7,763 nt of DNA from Candidatus Anaerobutyricum stercoripullorum (GCA_019114885.1 DXEQ01000248.1:1-7763); one strand, 5' to 3'. Shown: positions 1 to 6,494, counted from the first letter of the stretch. A program made the numbers and translations. The notes: generated by a model from the sequence alone, not told the origin.

Positions 1-847
1 GCAGCTTCTTCGGGGACTTTTTAAGAGCAGCATCACGGACAAGATGATCGAGGCGGCATATATGACAGGTATTCTCCCTATAAAAAAATATGGTACACAG
101 TCTGCTTTGACAGATTTTCGGGAATATACGATGATACAGCCGATGCAACTGGCTGAATTTGTCGGTTTTTCTGAAAAGGAAGTAATGGAATTATGTAAAA
201 AGCATCATCTGGATTTTGACGAAGCCAGAAAGTGGTACGATGGATACTCGTTTAGTCGTATGAATTCTGTATACAATCCAAACTCCATCATGCAGGCGGT
301 GAAAAACGGAGAATTCGATGATTATTGGACAGATACAGAGACGTATGAATCTCTGAAACTGTATATTGATATGAATCTGGACGGACTGCGAGAAGCAATC
401 ATCGCCATGTTAGGCGGACTGCGATGTAAGATGAATACGCGAACTTTCCAGAACGATATGTCGAACATCAAGAACAGGGATGACGTCCTGACACTACTGA
501 TTCATCTTGGCTATCTGGCCTATGATTCGCAGCAGAAGGAAGTATATATTCCAAATCAGGAAATCGCAGATGAATTCAAGAATGCTGTAGAGTACAGCGG
601 ATGGAAGGGAGTGTCCGGCAGGAAAAGGATTTGCTGATCTGGCATTTATTCCGAGAAAATGTACTGATAAACCGGCACTTCTGGTTGAACTTAAATGGGA
701 CCAGTCTCCACAGGGAGCCATACAGCAGATTAAAGAAAATATGCAGGAGCGCTGGAAGAATATAAAGATAATCTTCTTCTGGTGGGGATTTCTTACGACA
801 GAAAGAGTAAGAAACATGCCTGTGTGATTGAAAAATACGTGCCGTAA
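1..847 (+). pseudogene. Broken AAA-ATPase / PD-(D/E)XK nuclease-like gene (DUF1703 type), 3' part
   Basis: The frame is already open at base 2 and the true start lies outside the window. The visible part carries the family's conserved middle region (AYMTGILPIKKYG, then KWYDGYSF and YNPNSIMQ, then the LLIHLGYLAYD block). The first frame stops at 635-637 just after GWKG. The C-terminal nuclease-like domain resumes in another frame from about 612 (PAGKGFADLAFIPRK, then ALLVELKWD, which holds the Asp and the ExK residues of the PD-(D/E)XK core). It shifts again near 737-742, where about 4 bases seem lost between KEN and the ALEEYKDNLLLVGISYD tail, which ends at 845-847. From family knowledge roughly 65-80 residues are missing at the first junction. 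Intact members pair an N-terminal ATPase with this nuclease-like domain; their cellular role is poorly known. Base composition is AT-richer than the genes to the right, which suggests separate origin. Confidence 0.85.
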
Positions 848-852
848 GTATT

Positions 853-896
853 GAAAAAGAAAATAAGGGCAGAGCCTTAAACAATCGGCTCTGCCC
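853..896 (-). terminator. Rho-independent terminator of the dehydrogenase-transporter operon
   Basis: A perfect 10-bp stem (GGGCAGAGCC at 867-876, GGCTCTGCCC at 887-896) has a 10-base loop. Read on the minus strand it is followed by a T-rich tail (853-866). It lies about 100 bases past the stop codon of the membrane protein. On the + strand the tail is poor in T, so it would be at best a weak terminator for the broken gene. Confidence 0.8.
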
Positions 897-913
897 GGAG
901 TGACAAGTTTTAT

Positions 914-981
914 TAATACGCTCCCCTTCGGGCAGCCAGGTAAAATAATGATAAGCCTGCTGTTTGAAAGGGGGCGTATTA
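914..981. repeat. Imperfect palindrome in the 3' region of the transporter gene
   Basis: The outer arms 914-928 and 968-981 pair almost fully (TAATACGC/GCGTATTA with a CCCCTT/AAGGGG continuation and one bulged T). A second helix inside pairs 933-940 with 956-962, with one bulged C, around a 15-base AT-rich loop. On the minus strand no T-tract follows, so it is not a standard terminator. It may be an RNA 3'-end stabilising structure or a small mobile palindromic element. Copy number cannot be judged from this window. Confidence 0.5.
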
Positions 982-998
982 TTTTTGTTTTGAATGCG

Positions 999-2228
999 TT
1001 ATTGCTTTTTATCCTTCGTATCCATCCTCGTCACCACCATGTGAATCACATACGGGATGAGAATCACCGGGATGGCCAGATAGGCGATGCTGCTGTAGGC
1101 TTTCTGAATGAGGGTCAGCAGGCCGAACTGGGCGATGCCGAAGTCCACGATGCAGCAGAGGAAGGCGGCGAGGACTTCCTTGCCGGAGATGTTCCAGCGG
1201 CGGTGCTTCGCGGCGGCCGGGTAAGGGATGGCCGCTTCTGCGTCCGTGGCGTCTGCTGCTGACGCTGCTGCGCCCGCGCTGGTCGCTTCCGCCTGTCTGG
1301 CGGATGTCTGGCGGTCGTCTTTACAGAGCCGCTTTACCATGGTGGCCACCATGTTGACGGCGGTGGATACGGCGCCCAGGATGATCAGGATGGAGATGAG
1401 CGGCGTCATGAAGGAGGCGCCCACGCCGTTTTGTACCATGAAGAGAGTTGGCACGTCCTGGGTGGCGGCTTCCGGGTTGGTGTAGACGGTCATGAGGCCG
1501 AGAACGACCATGACCATCATCAGCGCGTTGATGACGAAGCCGACGCCCATACTCTTGATGGCGTCGCCCGGTTTCTCAAAGGATTTGGCGTGCTGCACGA
1601 AGACCGCGATGTTGGACAGCTGGAAGGTACCGTAGATAAAGGCGGAGTACAGCGCGTCCGGAAGCGGCAGCTTCTGAGCGGTCATGGCGCCCATGGCGTC
1701 GGTAATCTGCGGCAGGCCGGTTATGATATTCGGGATATACACGATCAGCAGCCCGGCAATGATGCAGATGGATAGCACCGATGCGACCCGGCGCACCAGA
1801 TCTGTGCCAAAGATGGCGACCACGAAGATGAAGACGCCGATGATAAAGGTACACAGCAGATAAGGCAGTCCGGTCAGGGCGCTTAAGGTCGCGCCGCCGG
1901 TGGCAAAGGCGACAGCCGGAGCCACGCACATGACGCAGAGGTAGAGCACCTCGAATAAGTTGGAGAAGACCGGTGCGAATCTCCCATAAAATGCATTGTT
2001 ATAAGAGCGGTAGTCGTAGACCTCGTGTTTTCTGGCGAAGCGCAGACTGTAGGCGAAAAATACCGCGTTGTACAGCATGGCAAAGACCGGCATGAGCAGG
2101 CACCAGATGCCGTACCGGACATAATAGCTGTAGATCTGCGCGCCGGAGGCGAAGCCGCCGCCGAAATGGGTGGTGAACCATACGAAAGATACGCCGAGAA
2201 GGATGGCGGTTGATTTTTTATTTTTCAT
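999..2228 (-). CDS. YkvI-like integral membrane transporter (APC/LeuT-fold type)
   Basis: This 409-residue, strongly hydrophobic protein has about ten predicted membrane segments (roughly residues 10-30, 41-62, 88-112, 120-140, 148-168, 192-212, 226-248, 272-296, 350-372, 378-399). The broken first helix contains GGGFASGAQI (23-32), the hallmark of the uncharacterised YkvI family, which resembles LeuT/APC-fold amino-acid and organic-ion symporters. The substrate is unknown. The start follows an AAGGAG site 5 bases upstream, placed directly after the stop of the dehydrogenase gene, so the two genes are co-transcribed and probably translationally coupled. The T-box upstream suggests a tryptophan-related substrate (inference). 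An oddity is the Ala-rich low-complexity stretch at about residues 309-340 in the loop before the last two helices. The family call is firm; the function is open. Confidence 0.85.
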   Translation of the reverse strand: MKNKKSTAILLGVSFVWFTTHFGGGFASGAQIYSYYVRYGIWCLLMPVFAMLYNAVFFAYSLRFARKHEVYDYRSYNNAFYGRFAPVFSNLFEVLYLCVMCVAPAVAFATGGATLSALTGLPYLLCTFIIGVFIFVVAIFGTDLVRRVASVLSICIIAGLLIVYIPNIITGLPQITDAMGAMTAQKLPLPDALYSAFIYGTFQLSNIAVFVQHAKSFEKPGDAIKSMGVGFVINALMMVMVVLGLMTVYTNPEAATQDVPTLFMVQNGVGASFMTPLISILIILGAVSTAVNMVATMVKRLCKDDRQTSARQAEATSAGAAASAADATDAEAAIPYPAAAKHRRWNISGKEVLAAFLCCIVDFGIAQFGLLTLIQKAYSSIAYLAIPVILIPYVIHMVVTRMDTKDKKQ

Positions 2229-2240
2229 GATGACTCCTTT

Positions 2241-3326
2241 TTATTTTTTTCGAAGATAATCCATGGCTTTTTGTAACATTTCCTCTGTCACCCGGTATGG
2301 ATAATGTTTTACGTCGGACATATCCGGGATGCGGGTCACACATTCTTCCCACTGTTCCTCTGTGATCTCAATCTGTTCCAGTGAGACAGGGAGGCCGATG
2401 GCCCGGTTCAGGGCGTAGACCTTTTCGAACTCGTCGTACTGGCCGTCCACCAGCAGCGCCAGCAGAACGCCGAAGCCCACCACCTCGCCGTGGAGATGCC
2501 GTTCCTCGATGACCGGATAAGAGGTCATGGCGTAAAAGATGGCGTGAGCCAGACCGCTGTTATAGTCCGGCGTGAAGTCCTTGGTCAGGAAGATGGACGC
2601 GATACCCGTGGTCACCACGATGGAGAGGATGACCTGCTCCACATCGTAGGTACACAGCCCCTGCTTATGGTCGGCAAAAGCCTTCGGGCCGTAATCTAAG
2701 AGCGGGTCGCGGCACATGCGGCTTACGGCCACACCGAGGGAAGTAAAGTGTTCCAGCCGCTCATCCCGGGAGGAGATGGTGGCCTCATAATATTTGGCGT
2801 AAGTGTCCCCGATACCGGCCCACATGTATTGGCTCGGCGCCTTGGCGATGATCTCCGTGTCGATGAAAGCGTGCATCACCGGCCGCACAAAGAAATGTGG
2901 TTTTAAAAATGTGCCGTCCTCATTGTACATGATGGATACGGAAGTACAGGCGGAGCAGTTGGAGGCGATGGTCGGGAAAGCGAACACCGGCTTGTCATCG
3001 GTGATGCACAGACATTTTACCGTGTCCAGCGCCTTGCCGCCGCCCACGCCGAATACCATGTCCGCCTCCTGATAGGACGGAAGCTTTCGCAGCTTTTCCA
3101 CCGTGGCGTAGGTGCAGTCCTTTCCAAACAGTTCCTTGCCGATGATCACAAGATTTGTTTTCTCCACATAAGAGGCGATCTTATCGTAGGCCGCCGCCAG
3201 CGCTTTCTCGCCTCCGATGACCAGCACTTTTGAGCCGTAGGATTCACAGACAGGCCCGATCTTATCGTAAATCTGATTGCCGATTGAATAATTTGGCAAA
3301 TGTACTTCATAATTTTCCAGTTTCAT
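2241..3326 (-). CDS. Iron-containing alcohol dehydrogenase family enzyme (GldA/HcxA-like)
   Basis: This 361-residue cytoplasmic NAD(P)-dependent oxidoreductase has the length of glycerol dehydrogenase-type members. The N-terminal Rossmann-like half has VLVIGG (35-39) and the dinucleotide loop GVGGGKALDTVK (93-104). The C-terminal helical half carries the expected metal ligands: Asp174 in GIGDTYAKYYE, His261 in SGLAHAI and His279 in HLHGEVVGFG. The loop TIASNCSACTS (119-129) lacks the Asp typical of glycerol dehydrogenases (TDAP pattern). It looks more like the hydroxycarboxylate dehydrogenase HcxA/YbdH group, so a 2-oxo or 2-hydroxy acid substrate is as likely as glycerol. The start has AAAGGAG 7 bases upstream. 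It is the first gene after the T-box leader and shares a transcript with the transporter gene 12 bases downstream. Fold and family are confident; the substrate is not known. Confidence 0.88.
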   Translation of the reverse strand: MKLENYEVHLPNYSIGNQIYDKIGPVCESYGSKVLVIGGEKALAAAYDKIASYVEKTNLVIIGKELFGKDCTYATVEKLRKLPSYQEADMVFGVGGGKALDTVKCLCITDDKPVFAFPTIASNCSACTSVSIMYNEDGTFLKPHFFVRPVMHAFIDTEIIAKAPSQYMWAGIGDTYAKYYEATISSRDERLEHFTSLGVAVSRMCRDPLLDYGPKAFADHKQGLCTYDVEQVILSIVVTTGIASIFLTKDFTPDYNSGLAHAIFYAMTSYPVIEERHLHGEVVGFGVLLALLVDGQYDEFEKVYALNRAIGLPVSLEQIEITEEQWEECVTRIPDMSDVKHYPYRVTEEMLQKAMDYLRKK

Positions 3327-3355
3327 CTATATACTCCTTTCTTATATCAGAACTC

Positions 3356-3435
3356 CGCAAGTGGAACTTGCGCCGAGCGCGGTCGCTTTTGCGACAAATT
3401 GCTGCTGCGCGCGCCTGCGCATCCCGCCCGGCGGG
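3356..3435. repeat. GC-rich cluster of short hairpins between T-box and dehydrogenase gene
   Basis: Several tight inverted repeats follow one another. CGCAAGT/ACTTGCG with a 3-base loop lies at 3356-3372, GCGC/GCGC at 3370-3380, GTCGC/GCGAC with a TTTT loop at 3382-3395, and CCCGC/GCGGG with a 3-base loop at 3423-3435, which on the + strand runs into CTTTTT. No reading frame here looks like a gene. On the minus strand this is the 5' leader RNA between the T-box terminator and the ribosome binding site. It could be a dispersed intergenic repeat inserted into the leader, or a second regulatory layer. Confidence 0.5.
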
Positions 3436-3486
3436 CTTTTTGTTTCAAAGTATTTCCAACGGAATATTTTATGAAACAAAAAAAGC
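3435..3486. repeat. Long imperfect palindrome sharing the T-box terminator T-tract
   Basis: The arm at 3435-3447 (GC, five T, GTTTCA) pairs with 3472-3486 (TGAAAC, seven A, GC). The helix continues inward through partly paired A/T bases to TTCC-AAC-GGAA (3454-3464). The A-run 3478-3484 is therefore both the minus-strand T-tract of the T-box terminator and one arm of this second hairpin. The hairpin can form only in transcripts that have read through. Confidence 0.55.
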
Positions 3487-3521
3487 TCCTGTCCCTCACA
3501 AAATATTGCAGGGACAAGAGC
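3478..3521 (-). terminator. Intrinsic terminator of the T-box leader
   Basis: On the minus strand GCTCTTGTCCC (3521-3511) pairs with GGGACAGGAGC (3495-3485), one mismatch in eleven, and is followed by seven T (3484-3478). The 5' strand of this stem contains the TGTCCC segment that would instead pair with the GGGTGG of the T-box motif to form the antiterminator. Confidence 0.9.
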
Positions 3522-3866
3522 GATACATTTCTATAATACTCCTGCGGTGCCACCCGGCTTGGCGCGATCATGCGCCCACTCATGCATACTGACATATGCT
3601 TGTTTTGATAACGGAGTCGAATCTCCGGCTTGCCTACTCATGCCGTACATACCAGACTGCTGTGGTCTGTGCCATGCACGCCTTACGCCGCGCGGTCACA
3701 GCCGTGTGCGGCCGGTCTCTTTTCAGCTCGCCCTCAGAAGTCCATTCCCCTCTACTCTGACATGCCGCAATCCCACCGTCTGCGGCTCTCTGGAAAGCAT
3801 CCGTAAAAGGTACTTACTCTTCCTCACAGGTTTTTATATTGTTCCCCGGAAGCGGGGAATATATCC
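3478..3866 (-). promoter_or_regulatory. T-box riboswitch, tryptophan (UGG) specifier
   Basis: On the minus strand the order of T-box elements is complete. A short 5' hairpin (3842-3859, 7-bp stem TTCCCCG/CGGGGAA) comes first. Then come the Stem I AGTA motif (3815-3818), distal GAGAG (3786-3790) and the GGTGGGA stretch, and GGAATGGACTTCTGAGG with specifier TGG at 3742-3744 followed by the conserved A. Below the specifier loop GAAG pairs with CTTC, next to tandem G/A mismatches as in the Stem I kink-turn. The F-box CCGTTA is at 3609-3614. A Stem III-like GGCGC/GCGCC hairpin precedes the antiterminator motif GGGTGGCACCGC (about 3544-3555), whose TGGC is at 3549-3552. A terminator follows. TGGC pairs with GCCA ends, so it expects discriminator G, as in tRNA-Trp. 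Uncharged tRNA-Trp should promote read-through into the dehydrogenase and transporter genes. Confidence 0.93.
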
Positions 3867-3872
3867 TTTACT

Positions 3873-3901
3873 ACACTAGCACGGAAAAGAGGAAATGTCA
3901 A
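3873..3901 (-). promoter_or_regulatory. Promoter of the T-box operon
   Basis: On the minus strand the -35 box is TTGACA (3896-3901, perfect consensus). A 17-base spacer leads to TAGTGT (3873-3878), preceded by TG one base upstream (extended -10). Transcription would begin near 3864-3868, just before the 5' hairpin of the T-box leader. Confidence 0.75.
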
Positions 3902-3910
3902 CGGCGCATC

Positions 3911-3966
3911 AAAAAAATTCCGCTGGCAGTTACTGTCAGGTGATCGCTGGCGACCGCTGCCAGCGG
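3911..3966 (-). terminator. Orphan terminator-like hairpin upstream of the T-box promoter
   Basis: A perfect 10-bp inverted repeat (CCGCTGGCAG at 3920-3929, CTGCCAGCGG at 3957-3966) has a 27-base loop. On the minus strand AA and then seven T (3917-3911) follow. No minus-strand gene ends here, because the gene to the right runs the other way. It may shield the T-box promoter from antisense transcripts or be a relic of a lost gene. Confidence 0.55.
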
Positions 3967-4006
3967 TTCGCGGGCTGCTGTGCATCTCCTTATGCGGAAA
4001 GTGTCG

Positions 4007-4035
4007 TTGCGCGGTCTGGGGAAATATAGTAAAAT
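4007..4035 (+). promoter_or_regulatory. Candidate promoter of the phosphatase-kinase operon
   Basis: TTGCGC (4007-4012) is followed after 17 bases by TAAAAT (4030-4035), one mismatch from the -10 consensus. The start codon of the DUF89 gene lies 43 bases further on. The -35 box is only moderate. Confidence 0.5.
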
Positions 4036-4078
4036 GCAGGTAGAATATGATGTTTTCAATGAGATGAGGAGATGTACC

Positions 4079-4990
4079 ATGAATACAAAAGCAACAAATA
4101 CAGAACAGATCACGCGTCTCAGGCCGGAGTGCATCACCTGCACCTGTGAGAAATACCTGGTGAAGTATCCGGCGGACGCCCCGGAGGAAGATAAGATTGC
4201 GTATATGCAGCGGGTGCTGTCGCTGATGGCACAGGCGCCAAAGAGTGACGCCATTCCGGTGATCGTCCGGGATATTGACCGGGTGCGGATGGAAATGTTC
4301 GGCGAGGCCGACGATTACGGCGAGATCAAGCGGCATTTTAATGAGGTGATGCTGCAAAAGGAAGAGGATTTTCGCCGGCAGATCGCGGAGGCGGAAGATC
4401 CGCTTAAGATGGCGCTGCAGCTGTCCATGACGGGCAATTACATTGATTTTGGCGCCATGAAACATGTGGATGAGGAAGCGCTCGGCGAGCTCCTTGGCCG
4501 GGCAGGAGAACAGAAGGTGGATGAGGCAACTTATGACCGCCTGCGGCAGGACCTGGAGCAGGCAGAGAAACTGGTCTTTTTTACGGATAACTGCGGGGAG
4601 GTTTTGCTGGATAAACTGTTGCTGCAGGAGATCGGGCGGCAGTATCCGCATATCTCTATTGCGGCAGTGGTGCGCGGCAAGGAAGCCCTCAATGACGCCA
4701 CCCGGGAGGATGCTTTGCAGGTGGGGCTCGATCAGGCTGCCTATGTGGCGGATAACGGCAACGATGTGGCGGGCACCTGGCTGCCGGAGCTGTCCGATGA
4801 GGCCGCCTCGCTGATGGAGGAAGCGGATGTGATGATCGCGAAGGGACAGGCGAACTTCGAGACGCTGCGTCATTGCGGCAAAAATATTTATTACCTTTTC
4901 CTGTGTAAATGTCACATTTTCTCGGACATGTTCCAGACGGAACCGTTTTCCGGGATGCTGGTCCATGAGCGGGATGCGCGAAACTGCTGA
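4079..4990 (+). CDS. DUF89/ARMT1-like metal-dependent damage-control phosphatase
   Basis: This 303-residue soluble protein belongs to the DUF89 family, whose characterised members are metal-dependent phosphatases acting on sugar phosphates and damaged phospho-metabolites. Visible motifs are an N-terminal CITCTC cluster (Cys18, 21, 23), FFTDNCGEVLLDKLLL (167-182) with Asp170 and Asn171, VVRGKEALNDATREDA (197-212) with Asn205, Asp206 and Asp211, and AKGQANFETL (254-263) with Lys255. The C-terminal LFLCKC region (273-278) is also family-typical. I chose the ATG at 4079 because GAGGAG lies 7 bases before it and homology begins right after; the frame is open upstream, but that part has no family features. 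The sugar kinase gene begins 25 bases after the stop, so the two are probably one operon, consistent with removal of unwanted sugar phosphates (inference). The exact substrate is unknown. Confidence 0.85.
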   Translation: MNTKATNTEQITRLRPECITCTCEKYLVKYPADAPEEDKIAYMQRVLSLMAQAPKSDAIPVIVRDIDRVRMEMFGEADDYGEIKRHFNEVMLQKEEDFRRQIAEAEDPLKMALQLSMTGNYIDFGAMKHVDEEALGELLGRAGEQKVDEATYDRLRQDLEQAEKLVFFTDNCGEVLLDKLLLQEIGRQYPHISIAAVVRGKEALNDATREDALQVGLDQAAYVADNGNDVAGTWLPELSDEAASLMEEADVMIAKGQANFETLRHCGKNIYYLFLCKCHIFSDMFQTEPFSGMLVHERDARNC

Positions 4991-5015
4991 TACGCTGTGT
5001 AGAAAGAGGAGAACG

Positions 5016-6494
5016 ATGCGGACGATATTGGGAATTGATCTGGGCACATCCAGCGTGAAAGCCATGCTTTTTGATGCGGAGCAGGGCGTGATCGCTGTGC
5101 GGGCAGAAGAATACGGGGTGGATATCGCCCATCCGGGCTGGGCGCAGCAGAGTCCGGCGCTGTGGTGGGAGTCTCTGGTCAGAGTGCTTCGCTGGCTGGA
5201 GAGCCATTACAGGGAAGCGTACCGGTCGGTCTGTGCGGTCGGATATTCCGGGCAGATGCATGGCATGGTGCTGACGGATGCCAAGGGGCAGCCGGTGCGT
5301 CCGGCTGTGATCTGGCTGGATCAGCGGGCCGACCGGCAGCTTGAGGAGATTGGCGCTGTACTTTCCGAAGAGGATATGGGAAATGTGTTCTGCAACCGGG
5401 TGAGCAGCGGTTTTGCTTTTCCGTCCCTTCTGTGGGTGCGGGAGCAGGAGCCGGAGATCTTTGCCAGGGCGGCACATTTTCTAAGCCCCAAAGATTATAT
5501 CCGCTATAAGATGACCGGGGAGATCGGCGCGGAGGTGGTGGACGCTTCTTCCACCACCCTGTTTGCCACGGGAGAGCGGGACTGGGCATGGGAAGTGATC
5601 GACCGTTTCCATCTGCCGCCGCAGATGTTTCCGAAGGTGCATGAGTCCGCCGACATTGCGGGGACTGTCACGGCGCAGTGCGAGGCGCAGACCGGACTGC
5701 CTGCCGGAATTCCGGTGATCTACGGCAGCGGCGACCAGCCGGCCCAGAGTATCGGTAACGGCGTCATCGGACCCGGACGGATCATCAGCAATATCGGGAC
5801 CGGCGGACAGATCTCCGCCTTTTCCTCCCGGCCGGCATACGATAAGAAGCTGCGGACCAATACATTCTGCCATGCCATACGGAACGCATGGACGATCTTC
5901 GGCGCGACGCTGTGCAGCGGCATGTCGTTAAGCTGGGCGAAGAATAAAGTATTTCGCGTGGGCAGCTACGAGGAGATCAACGCGGCAGTGGCGGCGGTTT
6001 CACCGGGAGCAGACGGGCTTATCTATCTGCCTTACCTCTCCGGGGAGCGGACACCGCATATGAATCCGGATGCCAGAGGCGTATTTTTCGGCATGACACT
6101 GGGACAGGAACAGGGACATTTTCTGCGGGCGGTCATGGAAGGAGTGACTTACAGCCTCAGAGACTGCCTTGGCATCCTGCAGGAGCTGGGAATCGACGCC
6201 CCGGAGATCATTGCCTCCGGCGGGGCGACGGCATCCCCGCAGTGGATGCAGATGCAGGCGGATATTCTGGGCAAGCCGGTCCGTGTCAGCCGGGTAAAGG
6301 AACAGGCCTGCCTGGGCAGCTGCCTGCTCGCCGCTGTGGGAACCGGCGTGCTGCCGTCTCTGGAGGAAGCCTGCGGGCGTTTCGCCCTCATGGATGAGCG
6401 GGTGTATCTGCCGGACGCGGCAAATGCGGATGTGTACCGGGAAGGGTACGATACGTACCGCAGGCTGTATGAACGGCTGTGGGATCTGATGTGA
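5016..6494 (+). CDS. xylB: Xylulokinase (FGGY carbohydrate kinase)
   Basis: This 492-residue protein has the usual length for xylulokinase, which transfers phosphate from ATP to D-xylulose to feed the pentose phosphate pathway. The N-terminal phosphate loop is GIDLGTSSVK (6-15). SGQMHG (78-83) is the xylulokinase signature, and WLDQR (100-104) lines the sugar site. The presumed catalytic base is Asp240 in GSGDQPAQSIGNG. The second phosphate motif is GTGGQIS (261-267), followed by YLSGERTPH (340-348) and the adenosine-site SGGATASPQW (401-410). The start at 5016 is set by GAGGAG four bases upstream and by the N-terminal motif; an in-frame ATG further upstream overlaps the preceding gene and adds a non-homologous leader. 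No xylose isomerase or transporter is present in this window. A related FGGY specificity (another ketose) cannot be excluded. Confidence 0.88.
   Translation: MRTILGIDLGTSSVKAMLFDAEQGVIAVRAEEYGVDIAHPGWAQQSPALWWESLVRVLRWLESHYREAYRSVCAVGYSGQMHGMVLTDAKGQPVRPAVIWLDQRADRQLEEIGAVLSEEDMGNVFCNRVSSGFAFPSLLWVREQEPEIFARAAHFLSPKDYIRYKMTGEIGAEVVDASSTTLFATGERDWAWEVIDRFHLPPQMFPKVHESADIAGTVTAQCEAQTGLPAGIPVIYGSGDQPAQSIGNGVIGPGRIISNIGTGGQISAFSSRPAYDKKLRTNTFCHAIRNAWTIFGATLCSGMSLSWAKNKVFRVGSYEEINAAVAAVSPGADGLIYLPYLSGERTPHMNPDARGVFFGMTLGQEQGHFLRAVMEGVTYSLRDCLGILQELGIDAPEIIASGGATASPQWMQMQADILGKPVRVSRVKEQACLGSCLLAAVGTGVLPSLEEACGRFALMDERVYLPDAANADVYREGYDTYRRLYERLWDLM

Noticed and set aside
900..1262. Plus-strand open frame of 120 codons overlapping the transporter end
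   Set aside because: It is antisense to the transporter and the palindrome, with no convincing ribosome binding site or motif.
3609..3627. tRNA T-arm-like hairpin with ATTCGA loop
   Set aside because: The loop is one base short, no acceptor or anticodon arms surround it, and it coincides with the T-box Stem IIA/B region and F-box.
3547..3879. Plus-strand open frame of 110 codons across the leader
   Set aside because: The bases are fully explained by T-box elements on the other strand.
4025..4030. TATAGT as alternative -10 box for the phosphatase operon
   Set aside because: The spacing to the only reasonable -35 box (4007-4012) is 12 bases, too short; TAAAAT at 4030-4035 gives 17.
3824..5065. 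Long open frame of about 413 codons on the minus strand
   Set aside because: It runs antisense through the DUF89 gene and the T-box promoter and leader, has no recognisable motifs, and is rich in His, Arg and Leu as expected of a shadow frame.
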